Under the pieces are notes generated by a model. That model was not told where the DNA came from. It made no database searches and was given only the letters and a program-made list of their open reading frames with translations. From the NCBI RefSeq assembly GCF_010548375.1, contig NZ_JAAGLY010000006.1, positions 1 to 64,000 of the forward strand: a stretch of 64,000 nucleotides of DNA. The letters run 5' to 3'. The position numbers and the translations under genes were made by a program. Origin of the DNA: Streptomyces sp. SID13726. Its GTDB lineage: Bacteria > Actinomycetota > Actinomycetes > Streptomycetales > Streptomycetaceae. Position 1 is the stretch's first letter. The number at the start of each line of letters is the position of its first letter. Of the stretch, positions 8,173 to 15,150 are shown one piece after another.

Positions 8173-8450
8173 GGGTGTCGTTCGGATCAAAGTTCGGCGT
8201 CGCGGGCCCTGGCACGCACTCCCCCACAGCCTCAAGGGCGCCGGGGGGACCCAGCCGCGTTGTCGTCGGTCGCCGACTCCCCCACGCTCGAAGCAACCTC
8301 GCGCGGGAGGGGCCCCCATCGCGCCGCCCGCCGCGGCAGCGGCTGATCAACACGGCTCCTCCGCCTCGCAGCCGCACGCACCAGACCCCGCTCGGCCTGC
8401 CCGATCTGCGCTGTCTCTCACAGCCGGCCTGATCCAGACAACACCCCCTA
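8170..8450. mobile_element. MITE-like element, about 281 bp, with terminal inverted repeats
   Basis: The ends form an imperfect inverted repeat: TAGGGGTGTCGTTCGGATCA (8170-8189) against the complement of 8430-8450, matching at 17 of 20 aligned bases plus one gap. No protein is encoded inside. Each terminus begins TAG and provides the stop codon of a flanking gene: PlsC on the plus strand and the B3/4 protein on the minus strand. Inside are two copies of a CTCCCCCAC...GGGG hairpin repeat. No clear target-site duplication is visible. It could instead be a stable intergenic repeat acting as a bidirectional terminator. Confidence 0.5.
8218..8319. repeat. Two copies of a CTCCCCCAC-type interspersed palindrome
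   Basis: Segments 8218-8252 and 8276-8319 both start ACTCCCCCAC and end in G-runs (GGGGGGACCC and GGAGGGGCCCCCAT), each able to fold into a hairpin. This resembles a palindromic repeat family I recall as common between Streptomyces genes. The two copies differ in their loops. Confidence 0.55.
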
Positions 8451-9143
8451 GCCGATCACCCGGGCCCGCTCGATCCGTACTCCTGGGCTGAACTTCTCCA
8501 GCAGCTCGGTGAGTTCGGTGGCCGCGCGCTCGGCGTCGGCCGCCGGCATCGGGGCCAGGTTCTCCAACAGGAAGACTCCCGAGACGGTCTCCTCCGTGAG
8601 CCTTGTCCGGGGGCCCTGGCGCCAGTTCCAGCGGCGGCAGGTCACGCCCTCGTCGTCGCGGCAGATCACCTCGCCCGCGTCGGGGTGCTCGACAGCCTCC
8701 TCCCCCGCGGCCACCGTCACGAACTCCTCGTCACCGGTGGCCCGTTCGAGGCGCATGCCGCCGCGGACGCGGTCGAGGTCCTCGCCCCCGACGGGCATCA
8801 GGTACGCGACGCTGACGGCGTTGTAGAGGTCGACCAGGAGGTTGATGCGGGGCAGCCCCCCATCCGACAGCGCCCTCTTGGCCAGCGCCTCCGCCGAATT
8901 GCGGGTGCGTGACGGCTTCGCGCCGAACGCCGTGTAGACCTCCCGCCAGGCCGTCATGTGCGGGTCCTGGTGCGGGGCGCGTCCGTCCAGCCGTACGGCG
9001 AGACGGCGGGCCGCGTCGTCGAGGAGCGCTGAACTGGCCTCGCTGCTGGGCCCGTTGACGAGTCCGTGGGCCTCGATGACGACGGGCGTGAAGCCGGGCG
9101 CGAGGGCGCGCACCTCGTCGGACACGGTCAGGGAGAAGGTCAT
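8448..9143 (-). CDS. B3/B4 domain-containing protein (tRNA-synthetase-like editing fold)
   Basis: A 231-residue stand-alone B3/4 domain, the fold that in phenylalanyl-tRNA synthetase beta edits mischarged tRNA. Visible landmarks are AFGAKPSRTRNSAEALAKRA, GLPRINLLVDLYNAVSVAYLMPVGGEDLD, and RRWNWRQGPRTRLTEET. It may act as a trans-editing or tRNA/amino-acid-binding protein; function is not established. It is eight bases downstream of the transglutaminase-like gene, on the same strand and probably the same transcript. Its TAG stop lies in the end of the MITE-like element. Confidence 0.82.
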   Translation of the reverse strand: MTFSLTVSDEVRALAPGFTPVVIEAHGLVNGPSSEASSALLDDAARRLAVRLDGRAPHQDPHMTAWREVYTAFGAKPSRTRNSAEALAKRALSDGGLPRINLLVDLYNAVSVAYLMPVGGEDLDRVRGGMRLERATGDEEFVTVAAGEEAVEHPDAGEVICRDDEGVTCRRWNWRQGPRTRLTEETVSGVFLLENLAPMPAADAERAATELTELLEKFSPGVRIERARVIG

Positions 9144-9151
9144 CGGGCGCC

Positions 9152-9724
9152 TCAGAGTGCGGTGGGGAGCGTCTTCCAGAGGTACGGCCGGTCGGGCGCG
9201 GCTTTCAGCGCCTCAAGGACGGCCGGATGCGGTTCAGCGTACAGGTCCGGATAGTCCACCTCGTTGGACTCCGGGTCGGGCACGAAGGCGAGTTGCTCCC
9301 CGTCAAGGGAGAACCGCGCGTGCACTCCGGGCTTGTTGCCCCGCGGGTCCTGGCGGTGCCAGGCGCCGTTGAACCGTACGGCGACCAGGCCGTGGACCAC
9401 GTCGAGCTTCTGGTAGCAGAGCGCGGTCGGGATGTCCTCGGCGCGCAGCAGGGCGGCCAGCGCGTGGGCCTTGGCGTAGCAGATGCCGGTGCCCTGCTCC
9501 AGGACGTCGGAGGCCCGCCAGGTGACGCGCGGGTCACCGGAGTCCTGGGAGTGCGGGATCATGTCGCGCACGAACTCGAACGCCAGCCGTGCATAGGCAT
9601 ACGAGTCCTCCGCCTCCCTGGCGAGCCGTGCGGCAGCCTCCAGGACAACGGGATGATGATGGTCGATGACCTCGTCAGCGGCCAGATAGGCAGAGAGGTC
9701 AGGGGTGTTCTGGATCAGCTCCAT
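9152..9724 (-). CDS. Transglutaminase-like domain protein
   Basis: A 190-residue cysteine-protease-fold protein. The catalytic Cys is in QGTGICYAKAHALAALLR (about residue 87), the His in HGLVAVRFNGAWHRQDPRG (about 115-130), with an Asp following. No signal peptide is visible, so it is probably cytoplasmic. Transglutaminase-fold bacterial proteins may be proteases, amidases or cross-linkers; the substrate is unknown. I chose the ATG at 9724 (MELIQ) over the GTG at 9751 because a good -10 (TATGCT) ends eight bases before this ATG, predicting a leaderless mRNA. Operon with the B3/4 gene. Confidence 0.82.
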   Translation of the reverse strand: MELIQNTPDLSAYLAADEVIDHHHPVVLEAAARLAREAEDSYAYARLAFEFVRDMIPHSQDSGDPRVTWRASDVLEQGTGICYAKAHALAALLRAEDIPTALCYQKLDVVHGLVAVRFNGAWHRQDPRGNKPGVHARFSLDGEQLAFVPDPESNEVDYPDLYAEPHPAVLEALKAAPDRPYLWKTLPTAL

Positions 9725-9732
9725 ACCCGCAG

Positions 9733-9781
9733 AGCATAGAAAAGCGATCACCCGAGAGTCAATGACTTTTCAGGTGATCGC
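9733..9781 (-). promoter_or_regulatory. Leaderless promoter with operator for the transglutaminase-B3/4 operon
   Basis: On the minus strand, -35 TTGACT (9757-9762) and -10 TATGCT (9733-9738) are 18 bases apart, and the start ATG (9724) lies eight bases past the -10. Perfect 9-base inverted repeat arms GCGATCACC (9744-9752) and GGTGATCGC (9773-9781) flank the -35, one inside the spacer, as expected for a repressor that blocks RNA polymerase. Confidence 0.6.
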
Positions 9782-9796
9782 ATATCTATGCAGACG

Positions 9797-10885
9797 TCAG
9801 CGGGCCATCTCCTCCTTGAGCGCCGCCAGGAACGCGTCCACGTCGTCCTCGGTCGTGTCGAAGCCGCACATCCAGCGGACGTCACCGGCGGCCTCGTCCC
9901 AGAAGTAGAAGCGGAACCGTTTCTGGAGCCGCTCGCTCACGTCGTGCGGGAGGCGGGCGAAGACACCGTTGGCCTGGACCGGGTAGAGGATCTCCACGCC
10001 GTGAACGGCACGGACGCCCTCGGCCAGGCGCTGCGCCATCTCGTTGGCGTGGCGGGCGTTGCGCAGCCACAGGTCCTTGGCGAGCAGGGCCTCCAACTGC
10101 ACCGACACGAAGCGCATCTTGGAGGCGAGCTGCATGGACAGCTTACGCAGGTGCTTCATGTGGGAGACCGCGTCCTGGTTGATCACCACGACCGCCTCGC
10201 CGAACAGCGCGCCGTTCTTCGTCCCGCCCAGGGAGAGGATGTCGACGCCGACCGCGTTGGTGAACGTCCGCATCGGGACGTCCAGCGAGGCGGCCGCATT
10301 GGCTATCCGGGAGCCGTCCAGGTGGACCTTCATGCCGTGCCCGTGGGCGTGCTCGCAGATCGCGCGGATCTCGTCCGGCGTGTACAGGGTGCCCAGTTCG
10401 GTGCTCTGGGTGATCGAGACGACCTGCGGCATCGCACGGTGCTCGTCGTCCCAGCCGTACGCCTGCCGGTCGATCAGCTCCGGGGTGAGCTTGCCGTCCG
10501 GGGTCGGCACGGTGAGCAGCTTCAGGCCGCCCATCCGCTCCGGGGCGCCGCCCTCGTCGACGTTGATGTGCGCGCTCTCGGCGCAGATCACCGCGCCCCA
10601 GCGGTCGGTGACCGCCTGGAGCGCGACGACGTTGGCGCCGGTGCCGTTGAAGACCGGGAACGCCTCCGCCGTGGCACCGAAGTGGCTGCGGACGATCCCC
10701 TGGAGGTGCTCGGTGTAGTCGTCCTCGCCGTACGCGACCTGGTGCCCGCCGTTGGCCACGGCCAGGGCGGCGAGCACCTCCGGGTGGGCCCCGGCGTAGT
10801 TGTCGCTGGCGAAGCCGCGGACCTGCGGGTCGTGATGGCGACGAGCGTCGGTCTTCGGGGGGTTCACGGCTTCTCGGTCAGCCAC
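9797..10885 (-). CDS. ltaE: Low-specificity L-threonine aldolase (beta-eliminating lyase family)
   Basis: PLP enzyme (362 residues) splitting threonine or allo-threonine to glycine and acetaldehyde. Features: FASDNYAGAHPEVLAAL at the N-terminus, GTGANVVALQA for phosphate binding, HLDGSRIANAAASL with the Asp that contacts the PLP nitrogen, and the Schiff-base lysine in SLGGTKNGA. Its start overlaps the upstream SDR gene by 22 bases, so it is the last gene of a DUF6421-SDR-ltaE operon. Annotated as ltaE by family; other beta-eliminating activities cannot be excluded. Confidence 0.87.
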   Translation of the reverse strand: MADREAVNPPKTDARRHHDPQVRGFASDNYAGAHPEVLAALAVANGGHQVAYGEDDYTEHLQGIVRSHFGATAEAFPVFNGTGANVVALQAVTDRWGAVICAESAHINVDEGGAPERMGGLKLLTVPTPDGKLTPELIDRQAYGWDDEHRAMPQVVSITQSTELGTLYTPDEIRAICEHAHGHGMKVHLDGSRIANAAASLDVPMRTFTNAVGVDILSLGGTKNGALFGEAVVVINQDAVSHMKHLRKLSMQLASKMRFVSVQLEALLAKDLWLRNARHANEMAQRLAEGVRAVHGVEILYPVQANGVFARLPHDVSERLQKRFRFYFWDEAAGDVRWMCGFDTTEDDVDAFLAALKEEMAR

Positions 10886-11700
10886 AGACGGTTTCCGTTC
10901 ACTTCTCCGGCGGGCTTGTCCCAGACCTCGGCGATGGCTCCGGCCAGATCCCTGACATCCGTGAAGCCCGCGAACTTGGCGTTGGGCCGCTCGGCGCGCA
11001 TGGCGTCGTGCACCAGGGCCTTGACCACCAGGATCGTGGCGGCGGAGCTGAGGTCCGCGCCGGCCCCGGCCTTGTGGAAGAAGTCTGCCATGGCGAGGGT
11101 CCAGGCCTCGGCGGCGGCCTTGGCGGCGGCGTAGGCGGCGTTGCCCGCGGTGGGGTTGCTCGCGCCCGCCGCGCTGATCAGGACGTACCGGCCGCGGTCG
11201 CTGCGCTGGAGCGCCTCGGAGAAGGCCAGGGAGGTGTGCTGCACGGTGCGGATGAGCAGCAGCTCAAGGAAGTCCCAGTCGTCGAGGCTGGTCTTGATGA
11301 AGGTCTCGCTGCCGCGCCAGCCTCCGACGAGGTGGACCACGCCGTCGACCCGGCCGAACTCCTTCTCGATGCCGGCCGCCCAGTCCCGGGTGGAGTCCAG
11401 GTCGAGCAGGTCGACGGGCTCCCCGATGACGGTGGCGCCGCCGCCCGCGTCCCGGGCCGCGCCGACCGCCTCCGCGAGCCGCTCGGGGTCGTTGTCCGCG
11501 GCGACGACGGTCGCCCCGGCCTCGGCTAGCCGCACGAGTGTCGCGCGTCCGGCGGGTCCGCCCGCGCCGGCCACCGCGATCACCGCACCGCTGAGAGCTC
11601 CGTTCCCCACCATGTTCTTCGCCTCCTGTGCTGCCGCCGGAGCGGCCTGTGCAGCCGCTCGCGCGGCCTGTGCAGTGTTCCCGGTGCCGCGCTCGCTCAC
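10864..11700 (-). CDS. SDR family NAD(P)-dependent oxidoreductase
   Basis: Short-chain dehydrogenase/reductase of 278 residues. After an alanine-rich N-terminal extension of about 35 residues comes the Rossmann motif VAGAGGPAGRA, the acidic DNDPER following strand 2 (suggesting NAD preference), the VHLVGGW strand, and the catalytic Ser...Tyr-x3-Lys region ISAAGASNPTAGNAAYAAAKAAAE. Substrate is unknown. It overlaps DUF6421 upstream by four bases (ATGA) and the threonine aldolase downstream by 22 bases. A shared pathway for amino-acid or aldehyde handling is inference. Confidence 0.87.
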   Translation of the reverse strand: MSERGTGNTAQAARAAAQAAPAAAQEAKNMVGNGALSGAVIAVAGAGGPAGRATLVRLAEAGATVVAADNDPERLAEAVGAARDAGGGATVIGEPVDLLDLDSTRDWAAGIEKEFGRVDGVVHLVGGWRGSETFIKTSLDDWDFLELLLIRTVQHTSLAFSEALQRSDRGRYVLISAAGASNPTAGNAAYAAAKAAAEAWTLAMADFFHKAGAGADLSSAATILVVKALVHDAMRAERPNAKFAGFTDVRDLAGAIAEVWDKPAGEVNGNRLWLTEKP

Positions 11701-13094
11701 GCGGCGGCCCGCTCGGCGCTCCGCGCCGTGATGCCACGGGTCGAGGCGATCACATTGCGCAGCTTCTTGGAGAGGGCTTCATAGAACATGCTCAGCGGAA
11801 ACTCGTCCGGAAGCACGTCATCGACGAGTTTCCGGGGCGGCTGGGACAGGTCGAGGGCGTCGGGGCCCTTGGCCCACTTGGAGCCGGGGTGCGGCGCGAG
11901 GTAGGTGGCGACGAGCTCGTACCCGGCGAACCAGTGCACGAGCTTGGGGCGGTCGATGCCGTCCCGGTAGAGCTGCTCGATGTCGGCGCACAGCTGGTTG
12001 GTGACCTGCGGGGCGCGCTGCCAGTCGATGAACAGCTTGTTGTCGGTCCAGCGCACCACGTCGTGCTTGTGCAGGTAGGCGAAGAGGAGCTGGCCGCCGA
12101 GGCCGTCGTAGTTGCGCACCCGCTCGCCGGTGACCGGGAAGCGGAACATGCGGTCGAAGAGGACCGCGTACTGCACGTCACGGGCCTGCGGGACACCGTC
12201 GTCCGCCAGCTTCACGGCCTCCTTGAAGGCGGTGAGGTCGCAGCGCAGCTCTTCGAGGCCGTACATCCAGAACGGCTGGCGCTGCTTGATCATGAACGGG
12301 TCGAAGGGCAGGTCGCCGTGGCTGTGGGTGCGGTCGTGGACCATGTCCCACAGGACGAAGGCCTCCTCGCAGCGCGTCTGGTCGTGGACCATCGCGGCGA
12401 CGTCCTCGGGCAGCTCGACGCCCAGGATGCCCACGGCGGCCTCGGTGACCCGGCGGAAGCGGGCTGCCTCGCGGTCGCAGAAGATGCCGCCCCAGGAGAA
12501 GCGTTCCGGCGCCTCGCGCACCGCGATGGTCTCCGGGAAGAGCACGGCGGAGTTGGTGTCGTAACCGGCCGTGAAGTCCTCGAACTTGATGCCGCAGAAC
12601 AGCGGGTTGTCGTAGCGGGTGCGCTCCAGCTCGGCCAGCCAGTCCGGCCACACCATGCGCAGCACGACCGCCTCGAGATTGCGGTCGGGGTTGCCGTTCT
12701 GCGTGTACATCGGGAAGACGACCAGGTGCTGGAGGCCGTCCGCGCGGTTGGCCGCGGGCTGGAAGGCCAGCAGGGAGTCGAGGAAGTCCGGCACCTCGAA
12801 GCCGCCCTCGGCCCAGCGCCGCAGGTCCTTCACGAGGGCCACGTGGTAGTCGGCGTCGTGCGGCAGCAGCGGGGAGAGCTCCTCGACGGTGTCGACGACC
12901 CGCCGTACGACCGCCTCGGCGTCCGCGCGCTCAGGGGCGCCCTCGGCGCCGAAGTCGATCGACCCGTCCTTGGACTGCCATGGCCGGATCCGCTCCACGG
13001 CATCCTTGAGCACAGGCCATGCCGGGTGCTCCACCACCCTGGTCACGGGAGGAACCTGGTCCCCCGAAGTCGCCTGCACAAGAATTTCCGTCAT
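11697..13094 (-). CDS. DUF6421 family protein
   Basis: A 465-residue soluble protein that I recognise as the actinobacterial DUF6421 family, of unknown function. It begins MTEILVQATSG and contains conserved blocks such as FQPAANRADGLQHLVVFPMY, LWDMVHDRTHSHGDLPFDP (His-rich) and NKLFIDWQRAPQVTNQL. The His/Asp-rich segment could bind metal, but this is speculation. The open frame extends to 13169; ATG 13094 is preferred because GGAGGA lies about seven bases upstream. First gene of a tightly overlapped operon with the SDR and threonine aldolase. A palindromic CGTATGTATACG lies about 40 bases upstream in the promoter region. Confidence 0.82.
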   Translation of the reverse strand: MTEILVQATSGDQVPPVTRVVEHPAWPVLKDAVERIRPWQSKDGSIDFGAEGAPERADAEAVVRRVVDTVEELSPLLPHDADYHVALVKDLRRWAEGGFEVPDFLDSLLAFQPAANRADGLQHLVVFPMYTQNGNPDRNLEAVVLRMVWPDWLAELERTRYDNPLFCGIKFEDFTAGYDTNSAVLFPETIAVREAPERFSWGGIFCDREAARFRRVTEAAVGILGVELPEDVAAMVHDQTRCEEAFVLWDMVHDRTHSHGDLPFDPFMIKQRQPFWMYGLEELRCDLTAFKEAVKLADDGVPQARDVQYAVLFDRMFRFPVTGERVRNYDGLGGQLLFAYLHKHDVVRWTDNKLFIDWQRAPQVTNQLCADIEQLYRDGIDRPKLVHWFAGYELVATYLAPHPGSKWAKGPDALDLSQPPRKLVDDVLPDEFPLSMFYEALSKKLRNVIASTRGITARSAERAAA

Positions 13095-13120
13095 GTCCCA
13101 TCCTCCACGGGAGAACCTCG

Positions 13121-13143
13121 CGTATGAAGACCGTATACATACG
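13121..13143 (-). promoter_or_regulatory. Palindrome upstream of the DUF6421 operon
   Basis: CGTATGAAGACCGTATACAT plus following ACG reads as repeated CGTAT/ATACG half-sites, including the centred palindrome GTATAC. It lies 27-50 bases before the DUF6421 start. Probable operator or -10 region; regulator unknown. Confidence 0.35.
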
Positions 13144-13366
13144 AGCTTCCTCCCAGCAAGAGCGGACACGGGAAGTTATCCTGCCGCACCCAATGGTCAC
13201 CGAACTTTTTCCTGCCGCGTGCCATGAACACCGCGATTCCGGGTAGATGAGGACTCCGGCCCCGCGCGTCACCGCGATCCCTCGTGTACGCAAGGGTCCA
13301 TCACACGGTGTAGCCGTTAGGCTGCGGCTCTGCACCGAGCCGCCGTCGACGGAAGCGAGTTGAACC

Positions 13367-14050
13367 TTGAACTTCCTTACCATCGGTCACCGCGGGATCA
13401 TGGGTGTCGAACCCGAGAACACCCTTCGTTCCTTCACCGCCGCCCAGCAGGCCGGCCTCGACGTCATCGAACTCGATCTGCATCTGAGCAAGGACGGCGC
13501 CCTCGTCGTCATGCACGACACCGACGTGGACCGCACGACCGACGGCACCGGACCGATCGCCGAGAAGACCCTCGCCGAGCTGCGCGCCCTGGACGCGGGC
13601 CGCGGTGAGCGGGTGCCGGAGTTCGAGGAGGTCCTGGACGCCGTACGGTCGCCGCTCCAGGCCGAGATCAAGGACGTCGCCGCGGCCCGGGCGCTGGCCG
13701 AGGTCATGCACCGGCGGGATCTGGCCGCGCGCGTCGAGGTGTCCTCGTTCCACGACGAGGCCGTCGCCGAGATCGCCCGGCTGGTGCCCGGGGTGCGGAC
13801 CGCGCTGATCGGCAGCCGGTTCGGCCCCGACATCGTGGACCGCGCCGTGGCGGCCGGTGCCGGGACCGTCTGCCTCAACATCCGCCGCGTCACCCTGGAG
13901 GTGGTGGAGGCGGCCCGCAAGGCGGATCTGCGGATCATCGGCTGGGTCGTCAACACCCAGGACCAGCTGCGGCTGGTCCGCGCCCTGGAGCTGGACGGCG
14001 CCACGACCGACTACCCGGAGATCAAGCGCACCGGCCGCTTCACCGCCTGA
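13367..14050 (+). CDS. Glycerophosphodiester phosphodiesterase
   Basis: GDPD-family TIM barrel (227 residues) that hydrolyses glycerophosphodiesters to glycerol-3-phosphate and an alcohol. Catalytic features: GHRG (residues 7-10), the acidic pair in PENTLRSF and IELDLHLSKDG, and VMHDTDVDRTTDGTG with the second His. It lacks a signal peptide, so it is cytoplasmic. The TTG start at 13367 places the GHRG motif correctly and has GGAAGCGAG upstream. Convergent with the GNAT gene. Confidence 0.92.
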   Translation: MNFLTIGHRGIMGVEPENTLRSFTAAQQAGLDVIELDLHLSKDGALVVMHDTDVDRTTDGTGPIAEKTLAELRALDAGRGERVPEFEEVLDAVRSPLQAEIKDVAAARALAEVMHRRDLAARVEVSSFHDEAVAEIARLVPGVRTALIGSRFGPDIVDRAVAAGAGTVCLNIRRVTLEVVEAARKADLRIIGWVVNTQDQLRLVRALELDGATTDYPEIKRTGRFTA

Positions 14051-14065
14051 TCCGGGGCAGGAACG

Positions 14066-14602
14066 TCACACCAGCGGCTTGACCAGCAGCTCGAACCGCA
14101 GGTCGGCGCGGAGCGGAACTCCGGCGCGCTCGTCGCCGTACGGGAAGGGGATCATCTTTCCCGTACGGCGGTAGCCACGCCGCTCGTACCAGGCGATGAG
14201 GTCGTCGCGTACGGAGATCACGGTCATGTGCATCTCGTCGACGCCCCAGGTCTCGACCGCGAGCCGCTCCGCCTCGGCGATGATCACCTTGCCGAGGCCG
14301 CCGCCCTGGAGCGTGGGGCTGACCGCGAACATCCCGAAGTAGGCGTGCGTGCCCCGGTGTTCGAGCTGGCAGCAGGCGACGACCCGCCCCTCGCGCTCCA
14401 CCGTCAGCAGCCGGCTGTCGGGCGCCTTGATGACCGCGAGCACACCCTCCGGGTCGGTCCGCTGCCCCTCCAGGATGTCCGCCTCGGTGGTCCACCCGGC
14501 TCGGCTGTCGTCCCCGCGGTACGCCGACTCGATCAGCGCGACGAGCGCGTCCACATCGGCGTCGGTGGCATCACGGAAGGTGAGTCCGGCGGTGGTCTCC
14601 AT
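14066..14602 (-). CDS. GNAT family N-acetyltransferase
   Basis: A 178-residue acetyl-CoA-dependent acyltransferase. The N-terminal strand and helix read LTFRDATDADVDALVALIESAYRG. The acetyl-CoA motif A is FGMFAVSPTLQGGGLGKVII (a Q/RxxGxG/A loop). The C-terminal AWYERRGYRRTG is typical of the family. Substrate unknown. Start ATG 14602 (METTAG) has GGAG upstream; GTG 14617 is an in-frame alternative. Confidence 0.88.
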   Translation of the reverse strand: METTAGLTFRDATDADVDALVALIESAYRGDDSRAGWTTEADILEGQRTDPEGVLAVIKAPDSRLLTVEREGRVVACCQLEHRGTHAYFGMFAVSPTLQGGGLGKVIIAEAERLAVETWGVDEMHMTVISVRDDLIAWYERRGYRRTGKMIPFPYGDERAGVPLRADLRFELLVKPLV

Positions 14603-14673
14603 GGGGCGCGTCTCCACTTCTCGATCACGGAACGGGCACGGACGAGCGTAACGCCCCCGATAGGCTCGCCCGC

Positions 14674-15066
14674 ATGGTGCACGTACTGAGCGGCCGCGTC
14701 CTGCTGCGGCCCGGCGATCCGGAACGCTCCCGAGTCTTCTACGGCGAACAGCTGGGCCTCGCCGTCTACCGCGAGTTCGGCACCGGACCGGACCGGGGCA
14801 CCGTCTACTTCCTCGGCGGCGGATTCCTGGAGCTGTCCGGCCGCTCGGACACCCCGCGCCCCGCCGACGTACGCCTGTGGCTCCAGGTCGCGGACGTCAC
14901 CGCGGCCCACGAGGAGCTGCTGGCCAAGGGCGTCGAGATCGTACGGCCGCCGGTCCAGGAGCCGTGGGGGCTGGTCGAGATGTGGGTGGCGGACCCGGAC
15001 GGTACGCCGATCGTGCTGGTGGAGGTACCGGCGGACCACCCGATCCGCTACCGGCCCGGCATCTGA
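14674..15066 (+). CDS. VOC family (glyoxalase-like) protein
   Basis: A 130-residue vicinal-oxygen-chelate protein with two beta-alpha-beta-beta-beta halves: GRVLLRPGDPERSRVFYGE, FLGGGFLELSG, then PWGLVEMWVADPDGTPIVLVE near the C-terminus, the usual metal-binding region (Glu). May be a dioxygenase, glyoxalase or antibiotic-binding protein; not determined. Begins ATG at 14674 close to a divergent GNAT gene. Its 3' end is partly duplicated downstream. Confidence 0.85.
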   Translation: MVHVLSGRVLLRPGDPERSRVFYGEQLGLAVYREFGTGPDRGTVYFLGGGFLELSGRSDTPRPADVRLWLQVADVTAAHEELLAKGVEIVRPPVQEPWGLVEMWVADPDGTPIVLVEVPADHPIRYRPGI

Positions 15067-15143
15067 CCGGCCCCGGCACCGGCACCGGAGGGCCCCGGCA
15101 TCCGACCGGCTCCGGCCCCAGAAGGCCCCGGCATCCGACCGGC
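15054..15143 (+). repeat. 33-bp tandem repeat derived from the 3' end of the VOC gene
   Basis: GGCCCCGGCATCCGACCGGC occurs at 15091-15110 and 15124-15143 (33-base period), and a degenerate copy GGCCCGGCATCTGACCGG overlaps the VOC stop codon at 15054. It looks like slippage duplication of the gene end, between convergent genes. Confidence 0.7.
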
Positions 15144-15150
15144 CCAGGCC

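Noticed and set aside
13121..13143. Firm operator call for the DUF6421 operon
   Set aside because: Half-sites CGTAT/ATACG are visible but spacing is irregular, so it was kept only as a low-confidence regulatory site.
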